NCBI GenBank assembly: GCA_029215795.1
Contig: JARDYH010000001.1
Location: 296,552,654 to 296,616,653 of the forward strand
Direction: 5' to 3'
From: Anniella stebbinsi
Lineage: Eukaryota; Chordata; Lepidosauria; Squamata; Anniellidae
Length of the DNA: 64,000 bases
In this document: positions 1-10,785 of the stretch, piece after piece
Position numbering within the stretch: the stretch's first letter is position 1
Layout of the letters: the number at the start of each line of letters is the position of its first letter
Made by a program: the position numbers and the translations under genes
The notes under the pieces: generated by a model
Seen by the model: only the letters and a program-made list of their open reading frames with translations
Told to the model about the DNA's origin: nothing
The model's database searches: none

Positions 1-369
1 CACAACAAATCTTGAACTATGGTTACCGTACGCTTTTAATTATGATCGGTTTATAAGGCACTTTCTTCCTTCCTACCCACTCACTGCAGTAATGGACTTC
101 CCAGATAACTGAGCCGACTCATCTTTTCTCTCCTGTCACAGCATCTAGAATTAATAACTGTTTCCCTGTGCAGACATAGCTGACTCACTAAGATCAAAGA
201 TACTTCCACTGTTTCTCTGTTTCTTCATCTTGAATTTTGAGAAGGGAATTCTGTATAGTAGTTTCTTCACTATTATACATCCAGCATGAATATCTCACCA
301 AGAACCTTTCATTTCTCCCCTCTTTATGTGTATTGGTTATGATACACTTTAACACAGCAATCTACAATT

Positions 370-1485
370 TCATCTGCTAGCAACAAATGCCTCTGGTGAG
401 GAGGACTCCTTGCAGCCTTCTGCACTGCACCTGGTGCAAACTGCTTTGGGATTTCATAGCTTCCATAGGCCTATCTCAAATTATATTGGGCACAAAAAAA
501 TGTCAGGGAATACTCTGGATCTTGTTTCCTATAATGGACTAGGGGCAAATGATCTTAGGGTTGGGGAGTCAATGATGATTCCATTGTCATGGGCAGATCA
601 TTACCTGACCAAGATTGATTTTCAAGCTACCTGTCTGCCCTAAAGATTGATGAGTCTGGAAAGCTTTTTGACTTCTCTGGGGGGTTCTCCTTCAGACTGG
701 CAGTCCTGCTGAAGCCCTAATCTCTACTTGGAATGAGGTGATAACTCAGGTCATCAGTATGATCATTACGTCCTCAACCAAATTGTAGAGCCATATTGGG
801 TTCTTGGTATTCTGGCCAGCTGATGGTGATAAAGCAATCAGGTAGACAACTTGAATGCTAGTAGCAGAACACTCATAATGAAAATGACCAAATACAAGTG
901 GTGCTGATGGCAGCAAATAAACTTTACTAATCTGCCACCATCATTTCCAAATAACTTGGTTCAGCAGTGCTGTTTCACGTGATGAAGGGCATATTGAATC
1001 GGGGAATCAAATGGTAGAGCCCTTGAAAGCCTTCAGCTTATGCAGGTTGAGGATGTGGACAAGCTATTTGGCGGATTGAGGCCTCCCACATGCTTGTTTC
1101 TAACACCCTTAAGGAGGACAAAGTGAGACCCCTTTTGAAAAAGTCTTAATTCTCATATCAAGGATAACTATCGCTCAGTGTCTTTCATTTTTGATCAAGA
1201 TGTTGGAACTCATGCTACCTCTCAAACCCAGGAAGTCTTAGGGGAAACTGTTCATTTGGATCCATTCTAATACAGCTTCAGGCCTGGTTTTGGGATGCAA
1301 ATAACCTGTTTGCACTGCTGAATGGCATACACTGTGGGATAGATGTGGCAAGTGCCACTCTCTTGGTTTTTCTGGACTTCTCAGTGGCTTTTGATTCAAT
1401 TAACCACTGTATCCTTCTTGGGCAGTTGGCTGGCTGGATTGGGAAGCAAAGTATTGTGGCTCTAGTCCATTTTGGAGGGGTGTTC
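370..1485 (+). mobile_element. Decayed L2/CR1-clade LINE, endonuclease-to-RT part
   Basis: Broken + strand reading frames match a vertebrate non-LTR retrotransposon of the L2/CR1 clade. Around 500-630 the frame reads LDLVSYNGLGANDLRVGE followed by PLSWADH, the usual end of the endonuclease region. Around 1365-1430 it reads FLDFSVAFDSINHCILL, the reverse-transcriptase motif that precedes the catalytic YADD block. Stops and frameshifts lie between these islands, so the copy is dead. It sits in the liprin-alpha intron upstream of the exon at 1935. The family call is from motif memory; the ends are approximate. Confidence 0.6.
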
Positions 1486-1489
1486 TCAG

Positions 1490-1705
1490 TGAAGATTTTC
1501 CACTGACAAAACGATTTCATCAGTGGAACTAGGAGAGGGCTATTTCCCCTCCCCTGCAGCTCCCTCAAAATCTCCTTCAGAAGGTTGGAGGATCCTCCTG
1601 AGTAGCTTTTGATGCTGAGGGCTGCAGTGGGGAGGGGAAATGGCCCCCTCTGAGTTCCACTGATGAAAGCAGTTCTATCAGTGGAAAAACTTCACTGGAT
1701 TTCGC
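1490..1705. repeat. Hairpin-forming short repeat (MITE-like)
   Basis: Diverged inverted arms flank a short centre. The left arm contains TTCCACTGA, ATCAGTGGAACT and a pyrimidine-rich CCCCTCCCCTGCAG. The right arm contains GGGGAGGGGAAATGG, GAGTTCCACTGATGA and ATCAGTGGAA. Related sequence (agctccctga...gagatcctc) recurs at about 5417-5550 and 37120-37340, so this is a dispersed family. No coding capacity is seen. Confidence 0.45.
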
Positions 1706-1934
1706 CCAATGTCTTTGAAAAAGGAGGCATGGATATCAGGCTTTCAAAAGATCATGACTTGCTTTATTGGCTCATCATCAATCAAAAAGGCCAGCAGCAT
1801 GCAAAATGTATGGTTCAAAGAAGTGTGTACCTGACTGTGATGTTCTGGTTGTGTTGTATGTTAATCATATCTTAAAAGTGTGTTGTTAGCTTTCTTTTTA
1901 TCATGTCAAACTATTGTTATGCTTGCTTTGACAG

Positions 1935-2100
1935 GATGATGATAAAAGCTTTAGACGAGCGCCTTCATGGAGAAAGAAGTTTAGACCAAAGGACATAAGA
2001 GGTTTAGCTGCTGGATCAGCAGAGACTCTCCCTGCAAACTTCAGAGTTACCACCTCAATGTCTTCACCTTCTATGCAGCCAAAGAAGATGCAAATTGATG
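1935..2100 (+). CDS. PPFIA1: Liprin-alpha (PPFIA1) penultimate coding exon
   Basis: This 166-bp exon lies between an AG acceptor (tttgacag) and a GTAAAG donor. It encodes DDDKSFRRAPSWRKKFRPKD, then IRGLAAGSAETLPANFRV, then a Ser/Met-rich stretch ending SPSMQPKKMQID and one base of a split codon. This is the conserved C-terminal tail of liprin-alpha proteins, after the SAM domains. Liprin-alpha-1 is a scaffold that binds LAR-type phosphatases at focal adhesions and active zones. The paralogue assignment to PPFIA1 rests mainly on CTTN following in the same orientation, as in other vertebrates. Earlier exons lie outside the window. Confidence 0.88.
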
Positions 2101-3882
2101 GTAAAGTATTGCTTAATTATTTAAGCATGATGATTATGCCTGAAGTTGTAAGTGAACTAAGTTACTGAAGCATCTGCTTTCTTGGTGAGCTGGGCAAAGA
2201 TGTTTACCTTGTGCATGACTTACAGTATGGCTTTAGTTACTCAGTGAATGATGGCAATATTTGTATTTTCTATTTCTGCAGTATTAACAACTGGCTTTCT
2301 GTGAGTTCTAATTAAACAGACTTTAAGGTTGTCTTCAGATGATCATTTAGAAATCGTTCAAAATACTGGTATTTATTTGGAAATAGAACACGTATGAAAC
2401 AAGGTTGCATGCAAGTCACAAAGTTTTGCTGTATGTAATCCAATTTCAGTTGACCCTCTGTGGGAAACTCCTCCAATCCACTTTGAAACAAATAGAAGTA
2501 TTCAGCAACAGTAGTTGGTAGATTCCGCCAACTGTCTTCGTGATGAAGATCTTAATTACTTCATCCAAAAACCTGGTGTCTTAATTCTCTATATCACCTT
2601 TATCTCTTTTCAGTTACTTTTTCACTCTCACTCTTTGTGCTTGCTTATTTGCCTTCAAGCACTCGCTTACCTTTCCCTTTCTTTTAAAATTATGGTTGGT
2701 GTTCCTCCTCCTGGCTATAATCATATCTTCTTCCCCCTTCTTTCCCAAACTCATTGAACTCTTGTTTTCTACCTATGACCTTTGCTGCTTGATCCCCTTT
2801 CATTGTTTTTGGCAACCTGCAACAGTGTTTCATAAATTCCACCTCACTGTGAACCTGCTCTTACCATAGCAAGCTGCAATCTTCTGACCTAATGTAGGAA
2901 ATTCTTCTCATTCCTCAAGACCAATTGATATAATATACATATTCTATCACAGGGGCTAAGAGCGCTTACAACAGTTCTTCTAAATGTTAATCATTCTGTC
3001 ACAGCCCAAGGAAATTAAATGTTTTGAGAGATAAACAGCTAGTCCAAAACAACACCCAAAGGATTGTGCTTTTTGCAGGCAATCGCTTGTGAAATGCCTT
3101 TTAGGTAAAGAGGTGCTGCAGAGAGGGCAGGGTAGGGAGCAATTCCAGGGTGCAATGGTGTTTGAAACTCTGCCCAGTAAATAGGTAGATTGTCACTGAC
3201 AAGATCCTGCTCTGTAGCAGCAGCACCAATTGTCAGTCGTGACTGCTGTAGATCTGGAAGGGCTGGGTGAGAGGAAAAACACAGTTCCAGGCATGGTGGA
3301 GAGTACGCTGCAAGTTATTCATGACTAGGTAAACTGACAGGCTTCAGGTTGTATGCAATGGTATCTGTCCACTCCCAGAATGGACACCATGGGCGGAACA
3401 GATTCCTCCTCTCCACATGTCCCTAAATCTCCATCCATTGGAGTCTGTAGAAGAAATGGATAAACAGTACTGATGGATTTTATTTTGTTTTAGAATGGCA
3501 ATGTTTCATTATATATTGGTATCAGCATTATAGTTTATAAAGATTGTGTTTTCTATATTTATGTAAATTATGTACTTTTAATATATATAATGTGCCACAG
3601 TACCATCTCTAGTTTCTTAGAACTCCTCAGTGTCTATTAATTCTCCTTCACTTCCCTTACTTTGGTTAGGTTCTGGTTCTTTATTAATCAGGGATATGAG
3701 GATAAACTGGCTCAGTATTGACTTGCACAGGACCATAGTGGTAGGAGGCACCTGGACTCAAACACCAAAGAGGGAGATGTTGCAATATAAATTGAAAGCT
3801 ACTGTATTGCTAGTTGGAAGCTGACAGATACACTCTCCACTGAATGCAATTCTAGGGATGAAGCTGTTAAGTAACCAAAGAA

Positions 3883-4052
3883 ACTGCCTTATACCAAGTC
3901 AGACAATTGGTCCATCTAGATCAGATTTGTCTGCAGAGACTTGCAGCAGCTATCCAGGGTGTCTTTCCCAAACCTCCCTGGAGATGCCCAACATTGAACC
4001 TGGGACTTTTTGCATGCAAAATATGTGCTCTGCCACTGAGTTCCAGCCCTTT
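3883..4052 (-). mobile_element. tRNA-derived SINE, antisense
   Basis: Read on the minus strand, this has a tRNA-like head with an A-box-like AACTCAGTGGCAGAGCAC and a B-box-like GTCCCAGGTTCAATG. The body runs through a 'gatctagatggaccaattg' type phrase to the common tail 'ataaggcag'. The same family occurs on the + strand at about 21738-21935 and 48858-49050. It is old and lies within the PPFIA1 intron. Confidence 0.65.
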
Positions 4053-5416
4053 CCAAATTTGAGAGGGTTGAAGAGATTATTTTGGCCTACTTAGGAGAAT
4101 GAAGAGTATATGCTGGTATGGTTCACTGGATGAAATCTACTTAATTAAACAAGGGCTTCAATATTTACTAAGTCTTCCCACCATATTATAAAGTGATTCC
4201 AAATATGCATTGAAACTAGAAGAAGTGAATATGTATCCAGTTACTTTACATTCCGTGTAGCTAACCTTTTGTAACATTATGGTGTTGCTATAACTGCATT
4301 GATACGTGATTCTAACTGCATGCTGTATTCTGCATGTCTTCCTGATCGTTGAAATAGGCAATGTATCAGCAACACAAAGATTGGATTCTGCTACAGTAAG
4401 GACTTATTCATGTTAAAGCCTTTTATTGGTAAGTAAGAGTGATACTCTGATTCAGTATACAAAGATAGGAAACTATTCTTGATAATTAAAGTGACCTTAC
4501 ACAGGCTGCTATCTGTAGCATGCTGAAGACTACACTGAGCAGCTGGGATCCAGATGATGCTCCCTAGAAACATAAACTGCTATCCAGCCTTGTGAATTTA
4601 GAAAGCAAGTTCGGTATTACACAGGGTAGCTGCTCAGAGGAAATCAGTGGAAATACTTTGCATCCACCAGCAATAATTCCCTTTTGAACAGTTATCATGC
4701 CTAGACTCCAAACTGTTGTTGTTTTATAGACTCGGTAGTTTAAACATATGTTTGAGTTCTGTGAAGGCACCTTCTGAAAGGCTCGTGTGGTAGGATTCCT
4801 CTCACCCCATTTTGGATTCTGGCCAAAATAAGATACCAGAGTTACCCAGTATAAAGTGAGGATAGAAGTTTATACCCAACATTATGTGAGAATTGGAAGT
4901 AATGTATATTAAGAAGGGGGGATGCCACTCATGGCTTCTGAAGGTATGCCAAAATTAAGGCAAGTGTCCTAATCAAAGAAACAGGTTAGTGAAGAAAGAG
5001 CAACTTGTTGGATGATTTATTTACTTCTTTAGGACTTGATTGAGATATTGAATGAAATAACAAAATATACTAAATATAATTGTAGACCATGTGTTATGCA
5101 TAAATTATAGGCTCTTGTCTGTAATAAGTAATACAACTTTCTTGATTACCTTCAGGATGAGCTTTCATGTTTTGATTTAAAGCAGGAAAAATGTCAAAAT
5201 TTCTCAGATTCCAAATTTATTTACTTTATTAATTGCAATATATTGACTCTTTGGTAATGGTACTTTGTATACTTATATCTGAATAAAATGTTCTGGACTG
5301 GCTCAGTCATATCTCCTAGTTTATCCATGCAAGATTGGAAAGGATGGAGGAGAACTATTCTGTTGCATCCAAACACACTCAGTAGAGTTTGTTCATGCTG
5401 CAAGAAGAGAGTGGTG

Positions 5417-5550
5417 TGGTGGTTTTCACCAATTCCTCCTCACCCCCAGCAGCTCCCTGAGAAGCTGGTCTGCAGGGTTGAGAGATCCTCTGGAACAATG
5501 TGGGAGGTGGCATGAGGAAGGAGGAAATTGGCAAAAATCACCGCCTTGCC
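5417..5550. repeat. Hairpin-forming short repeat (MITE-like)
   Basis: Inverted arms are visible: GGTGGTTTTCACCAATTCCT on the left, and GAGGAAATTGG followed by CAAAAATCACC on the right, around a centre with agctccctgagaag. The centre resembles that of the hairpin at 1490-1705. No reading frame of note. Confidence 0.4.
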
Positions 5551-6408
5551 GCCTTTTTTCTATAGGAAGCCCCCGCTGGATACCAGTTCCCTCCAAACCG
5601 GAAGGAGGCCCCTGTTCGCAGAGGGTCAAGACTGGATCCAACTTGTATAGGTGTACATATTATGCAACAAATACATATATTTGTATAATGCTTTATTTAT
5701 TCTGCTGTTGCCAGTTAAGCTAGTGAACAAAAAGCTATGTAGGGCACTGTTTCATATCCTTAGATATTCTATGCAACCCTTAAGGGCTGGAATCTTGCTT
5801 TGAGGAAAAGGAACTCTCATAGCTGGATCAACCTCTATAAGTAGGGGTGGTTTTTTGTTAATGACATATCTGTATTAAGTTTTTATTTGGAAGGTGACAA
5901 GCAAGAGAATATAGAACACATTTTTGATATGCAACATATGCTTGAATTTAAAGGCTGGTTCATATCCAAACACAGTTCTGTATGTGGCCCATCATTGCTA
6001 TCAGCTTTCCACAGAACATGTGCCAACCATCCCCAAAAGATGTATTCTAGCCAAGAAGACATCTAATATTTTTGTGTATCAAGTTTGCTGATAATTCAAA
6101 AGCCAACTATAGGGAGGAACTCCACAAATTACTGTGTGCATCTAATACAGTTCCTCGGGGTGGGGGACCTCTGTCATACTACTGATCAGCTTTTATAAAT
6201 CTGATTGTTCCTTCGCATTCCTTTGCCTAATAGCCATTTGGCACTATGAGAGGTTTTTACTGCCTGCCTTGATTGATGCTGCAAAAATGAGTGCAGCATC
6301 ATGCACTCTCCCCTATGTTACACTTGCTGTTCCCTGGACCAGGGAAATGGTGCATAGTGCTTCCTAATTTTTTCTTCGGGAGCTAACAGAATTTTATTTT
6401 ATTTTCAG

Positions 6409-6434
6409 TTTATCCCCACTATTTCTACAGATGA
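6409..6434 (+). CDS. PPFIA1: Probable PPFIA1 terminal coding exon (short alternative C-terminus)
   Basis: After a good pyrimidine tract and AG acceptor (tttattttcag), the split codon left by the upstream exon is completed and translation reads VYPHYFYR, then TGA at 6432-6434. The phase matches the donor at 2101. A 3' UTR-like stretch with poly(A) signals follows. This tail replaces the VRTYSC PDZ-binding end that I recall for the main liprin-alpha isoforms. It could be a genuine alternative terminal exon, or a chance acceptor inside the 3' UTR exon. Confidence 0.55.
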
Positions 6435-7810
6435 TCTGAAACGTTTTGAACTCAAAGACCATATTTTGGAAGCAACTGAAATCTTTAATCTGTTAATACT
6501 TGTTAAATCAACACTTTGAAATATTTTATTACAGAGTTTTTAATTAGCAGATGAATTTGTGAGTACTATAGAGAAAGTATTTTAGAAGTAAATGTTCTGA
6601 TATTTATATAAGTGTATGTGAGTCCCATTACTTAACTTTCTGTTAGTATTCAGTCTCTAAATCAAATTATTGCTGATTTGTTAATTTTAGTTTTTTCATC
6701 TGAATGTACTGTAATGCTTGTATGTTTCTGCCCCTATAAGCAATATAGGGTTTTTGTAAATTATGCAGTTACTGTAATTATCAGTTAATGGTTTTTAATA
6801 AAGTGAAGGTGAAAAGGATTTTGCTATCTTTGTAAAGGTATCATGACACCAAGCAGTATATATATATATTGCCACTTGGAAAATGCTAGCTCTAAAATTT
6901 AAATAAATTCCATTTTTTTCTGGAGAAGCATACGTTTATTAATAAAACAGGCATGGTACCTGATTCTATTTCCGTTTATAACTGTACCTTTTCCACATAG
7001 CATATGATTTTAGTGTGGATTTATTTATGTCTTTTGTTCAATATAACTTGCATTACATTCTAAAATGTGGGAATTATTAGGACACTATGAAATGTGTGAG
7101 GCCTGGTGAGGTAATTTATAACTACTTTTTGTGGCTGTATTTGTACAGTCTGTGTTCATTGACTGAGCATAAGCCATAAGTGGAAATATTTTCTGTTAAC
7201 CAAGAATAGCTCCTAATAGTACTCAATGGGCAACAAAGAGTGCTCTTCTTCTGTATTTTGATGTGAAAATGTTTGCAGAAAGATACTAATGCAATTCTTT
7301 TAAGTGGACCAATCATGATGCACTGCAGTCTCATGGCAAAGATGCTGATGGCACAATAAGCTGAAGCATGTAGTAGTGCGACTATTAAAAAAAGGCCTTA
7401 CTTTTCTTACGTCATCTTTTGCATATATTTATAAACATATTTTAAATTCTGGACAAACTTTTAGTTGTTAATAGTTTTAGCCATTTCAAACACTTTAAGT
7501 ACAAAATGCATCATTCACTTTTTAAAAGCATCTTAAGAAGCCAGCAAGGAAGACGTTCAGATCATGGTGCATTATTTATTATGCAATAATATATACAGCA
7601 TGTTTTTTTCTGTTTTTAGTTTTGGCTCTTTTTAATTGTATAACTGAAATTCATTGTTACTGTTTTTTTCTATTAACCTTGTATGTATACTTCTGTTTAT
7701 GTAACAAATTATGTACAGTCTAAGTACTTTGAACTATTTTTATCACAGTATTATTTATTGCTTTCTTTCAATAAAGTACTGAAGCATTTTTTCCACTGCC
7801 AATAAAATGC
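6435..7810 (+). other. PPFIA1: Probable PPFIA1 3' UTR
   Basis: This AT-rich, repeat-poor non-coding stretch follows the TGA at 6432. It contains AATAAA at 6797-6802, 7770-7775 and 7801-7806. The last two are close together and form the likely main cleavage region. The lack of recognisable transposons fits a transcribed UTR. Confidence 0.55.
7770..7806 (+). terminator. Poly(A) signals ending PPFIA1
   Basis: Two AATAAA hexamers (7770-7775 and 7801-7806) follow a long AT-rich stretch, with a TG/T-rich sequence just downstream. An earlier hexamer at 6797-6802 could give a shorter 3' UTR. Confidence 0.5.
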
Positions 7811-8490
7811 TATTATCTTGTCATGGGGTTTGAAGAGTTTTTAAGGTGAGATTTCAGTCATTTAATACAAATGTGATTTCATGCTTTCCTTTGTCTAAAC
7901 CAGACATGATCAACCTTTTCCCCTCCGAGGATTGCATGCAGCAGTGGTAGTAACTGAAGGTGGCAATGGGCATGGTTGGCACCCTTTCGCTCATTCTCTT
8001 GTGTGCATATATGTGTAGCTTTTATACACACACCCTCACTCTCATACGTTCACACACATACTCCCCAAACAATAGAATACCAGTAGAAAAAATCATGTAA
8101 TCTTTTTTCAATATTCTTCTTTTGCTCAACGCCCCCACCTCATGCAAGATACAGCAGATTGTCTTATCTGAAAGCTAGGCAAGGAAAGCAATCATCAACC
8201 AAGCTCAGGCTTAGACCCAACATGAAGCTTGTGGAAAAATTACAAGAGTTGATGTTGTTCTGCTAGCAGTTCCACAACCGCTATCAAAATTAGCACATCT
8301 AGTGCAAGCAACACCTAGTCTAATGAGAAGTTTTTTAAAAATAAATTATTTACTGTGAGTTTTCAACAAATCAAAAAAAATAAAATAAAAATGCAAGTGT
8401 AACTACATACTTTAAAGGCCTCAGTTTCAAATATTTCAACATTCTAAAAAAAGGAAAGGAAAAAGGAGTACATTACACATACTTCAGTAA
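7811..8490. other. Intergenic, nothing recognised
   Basis: A/T-rich unique-looking sequence with short CA-type runs near 8025-8070. No gene or clear repeat was seen. Confidence 0.4.
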
Positions 8491-8537
8491 AAAAAAATTC
8501 CCTCTTCATCACAACAGCTAAAGGTGCAGGCACTATA

Positions 8538-8712
8538 CTAGAGTGACCAGATACAAAAGAAGGCAGGGCCCCTGCACCTTTAACTGTTGTGATGAAGAGG
8601 GAATTTCACCAGGAACTAATTGCATACAAAATGACACTGGCTGAAATTCCCTTTTCTCTACTACTGTTAAAGTTACATGAGCCCTGACCTGGATTTTATC
8701 TGGTCACCCTAG
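8538..8712. mobile_element. MITE with CTAG..TGACCAGAT termini
   Basis: A 175-bp element opens CTAGAGTGACCAGATA and closes TATCTGGTCACCCTAG, a near-perfect terminal inverted repeat. Internally it has ctgcacctttaactgttgtg and later a loosely inverted version. Just upstream (about 8494-8531) an extra inverted fragment of the same element lies in opposite orientation, giving a hairpin of about 40 bp per arm. No transposase is encoded, so mobilisation would have been in trans. Confidence 0.7.
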
Positions 8713-9930
8713 TTCATGACACTTCATAAAAAAAAATGTGTCTGCACTGAAAAAGGGCATTTAGGAATCCCTTGGATTCTATCACTCTCCTAGGGCTGAC
8801 CATCTCAACAGGCCTATCATCCCTGTGGACGGGAATGGCCACTGTCAATCTATACTTCAGCCAGCCAAGACAAGGTTGCAAGTCAGGGTTGCACTACCAA
8901 AATCCCTAAATTTCTCTCTTGTCCAGTAACACACAAACCTGGTACTTGAATGGACTGGTCTCCTAATGAGGGGGATGGCTTCCTTATAGATGAGATAAGG
9001 AGGATTTCCCATTTCTAGTACTTTAAACTGGAAATGATTTAATGTTTCTGGTAACTATAGAAACTGTATGTTAGATGTATTTTTCTAATGCTGAATGTTT
9101 GTAGGAATCAGCTTAGGGCTGCATCCACTTTGAAAGCAGTGTTTAATTGTAGAAGTAAATATAGCATTGAATCCAATAGTGTCCTTCCACCAGTGGAACA
9201 GATGGCGGATTTAATTCCCACTACCAGTACACACACTGAAGCTCCCTCCCTCCGCCCACCCATCCTAATATATCCCCCCAATCTGTGTGAACCAGACTGG
9301 GAAAGCTGGAAAAATGAATAAATGGCACACAAAGATTTTGTAAGATTCAGATATTCTGATCAAGTTATCCAGATAGCTCTGCCTGCCTGATACCACCTGA
9401 TACTTGGCAAGCTTATTCTTCTCCTTGTGTGATGTACATGACCCCAGGAGTGAACCTGAGTGGAAGAATAGTAGCTTCAATAGGGAAGTCCCTGACTCAG
9501 GGACAGGGAGCCAATTAATCCTCTGGGATTGAAATAAAATCCTTGTATCTGAGTAGGCGTAGTTTATCACATTAAGAGAGCTAAAACTCACTGGAGGCAT
9601 GTCTCCTTTTGAGTTTGCTGGGTCTCACAAGCCTCATGAAATCTGCCTTAGTCCTCCATTAGCTTACAGGTTGGAATAGGGGAATCCCAGGGCTAATGTG
9701 AGTGGTACATGGGGAAATGTGTACCACACTGGGATTTTTTGTGGTGACAACTTTCCACATTTCTGGTTTCATTATAAAATTAGGAACCAAGGTTGACTTG
9801 TGAGCAAGTACAGTAGCAACAAGAGGGAAGTTGGGGAAACCCAGCTTGACAGGCGAAATAGTACAGCTGTAGGAATGGTGGGATGGGATGGGAAAGACCC
9901 CGAAAGGGCCCAATAAGTCACAACGCAAAG

Positions 9931-10249
9931 CTAGGGTGTCTATATGAAAAGGAGGACAGGGCACTTTTACCTTTAATAGTTGTATTGAAAGGGGAATTGC
10001 AGCAGGTGTCATTTGTATCTTGCAGCACCTGGTGAAATTCCCTCTTCATCACAATGAAAGCTGCAGGAGCCCTGCCCTCTTTTGTACCTGGTCATTCTAG
10101 GCAGGGCTGCTGCAGCTTTAACTGTTGCAATGAAGCGGGAATTTCATCAGGTGCTGCATGCATACAAAAGACACCTGCTGAAATTTCCCTTTCAATACAA
10201 CTGTTAAAGATACAGGAGCCCTGTCCTCATTTTCATATGGTCACCCTAG
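9931..10249. mobile_element. Double-unit MITE of the CTAGGGTGACC family with 5-bp duplication
   Basis: The element begins CTAGGGTGTCTATATGAAAA and ends CATATGGTCACCCTAG. It is flanked on both sides by CAAAG (9926-9930 and 10250-10254), a likely target-site duplication. A third copy of the terminus (gtacctggtcattctag) lies in the middle near 10085-10100, so this is two related units joined end to end. Reading frames across it are incidental. Confidence 0.72.
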
Positions 10250-10692
10250 CAAAGCAATACGTGTACAGAGGGAAAGTCACACTTAGAAGATTCATGATCA
10301 AATGGGAGGTTAGAAACAACATGAACAGTGGCATTTAGAATCCTTTCAGCAGGACCTAAGCACATCTTGAGAAACAGAGACTACGAGTGCTCCCAGACAG
10401 ATGGCTCCTTAGTGCTATTAATCAAAAGACATTGTGCAGCTATTCCATCTTTTCCTCCTTAAGGGGGCAATCCTATTCATGTTTAGATGGAAAAAGTCCT
10501 GCAACCACTAGCCCACTGGGGCATGCTGGGATTTGCAGGACTTTTTTCCATTGTCAGACATAAACATGTATATGATTACACACTAAAAGACTTTTCTGTG
10601 CAATGAAAAAAATTGGAAGAAGCAAGTGGGGTTACAAATAGAAGAGGCATCCTCCCCAATAAAATTCCGTGAATGAGGCAAGGCAATTGCAT

Positions 10693-10785
10693 ACTACTAC
10701 TACTACTACTAATAATAATAATAATAATAAATTTATTTCTTACCCGCCACTCCCTCTGGATTGAGGCAGAGAACAACAGTAAATA
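10693..10785 (-). mobile_element. LINE 3' end fragment with trinucleotide tail
   Basis: A (TAC/TAA)n tract is followed by atttatttcttacccgcc and a gaggcagagaacaac phrase. This is the antisense 3' terminus of the same L2-like family as the next element. It lies directly beside a second complete 3' end starting near 10786, so two insertions are stacked. Confidence 0.6.

Larger units (their letters stand above)
2101..6408 (+). other. Last PPFIA1 intron (no further exon recognised)
   Basis: The interval between the two liprin-alpha exons holds mostly unclassified AT-rich sequence, an antisense SINE near 3880-4050 and a hairpin repeat near 5417-5550. I looked for an exon encoding the classical liprin PDZ-binding tail (ending VRTYSC) and did not find one by eye, but a short exon could be missed. 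Confidence 0.5.
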
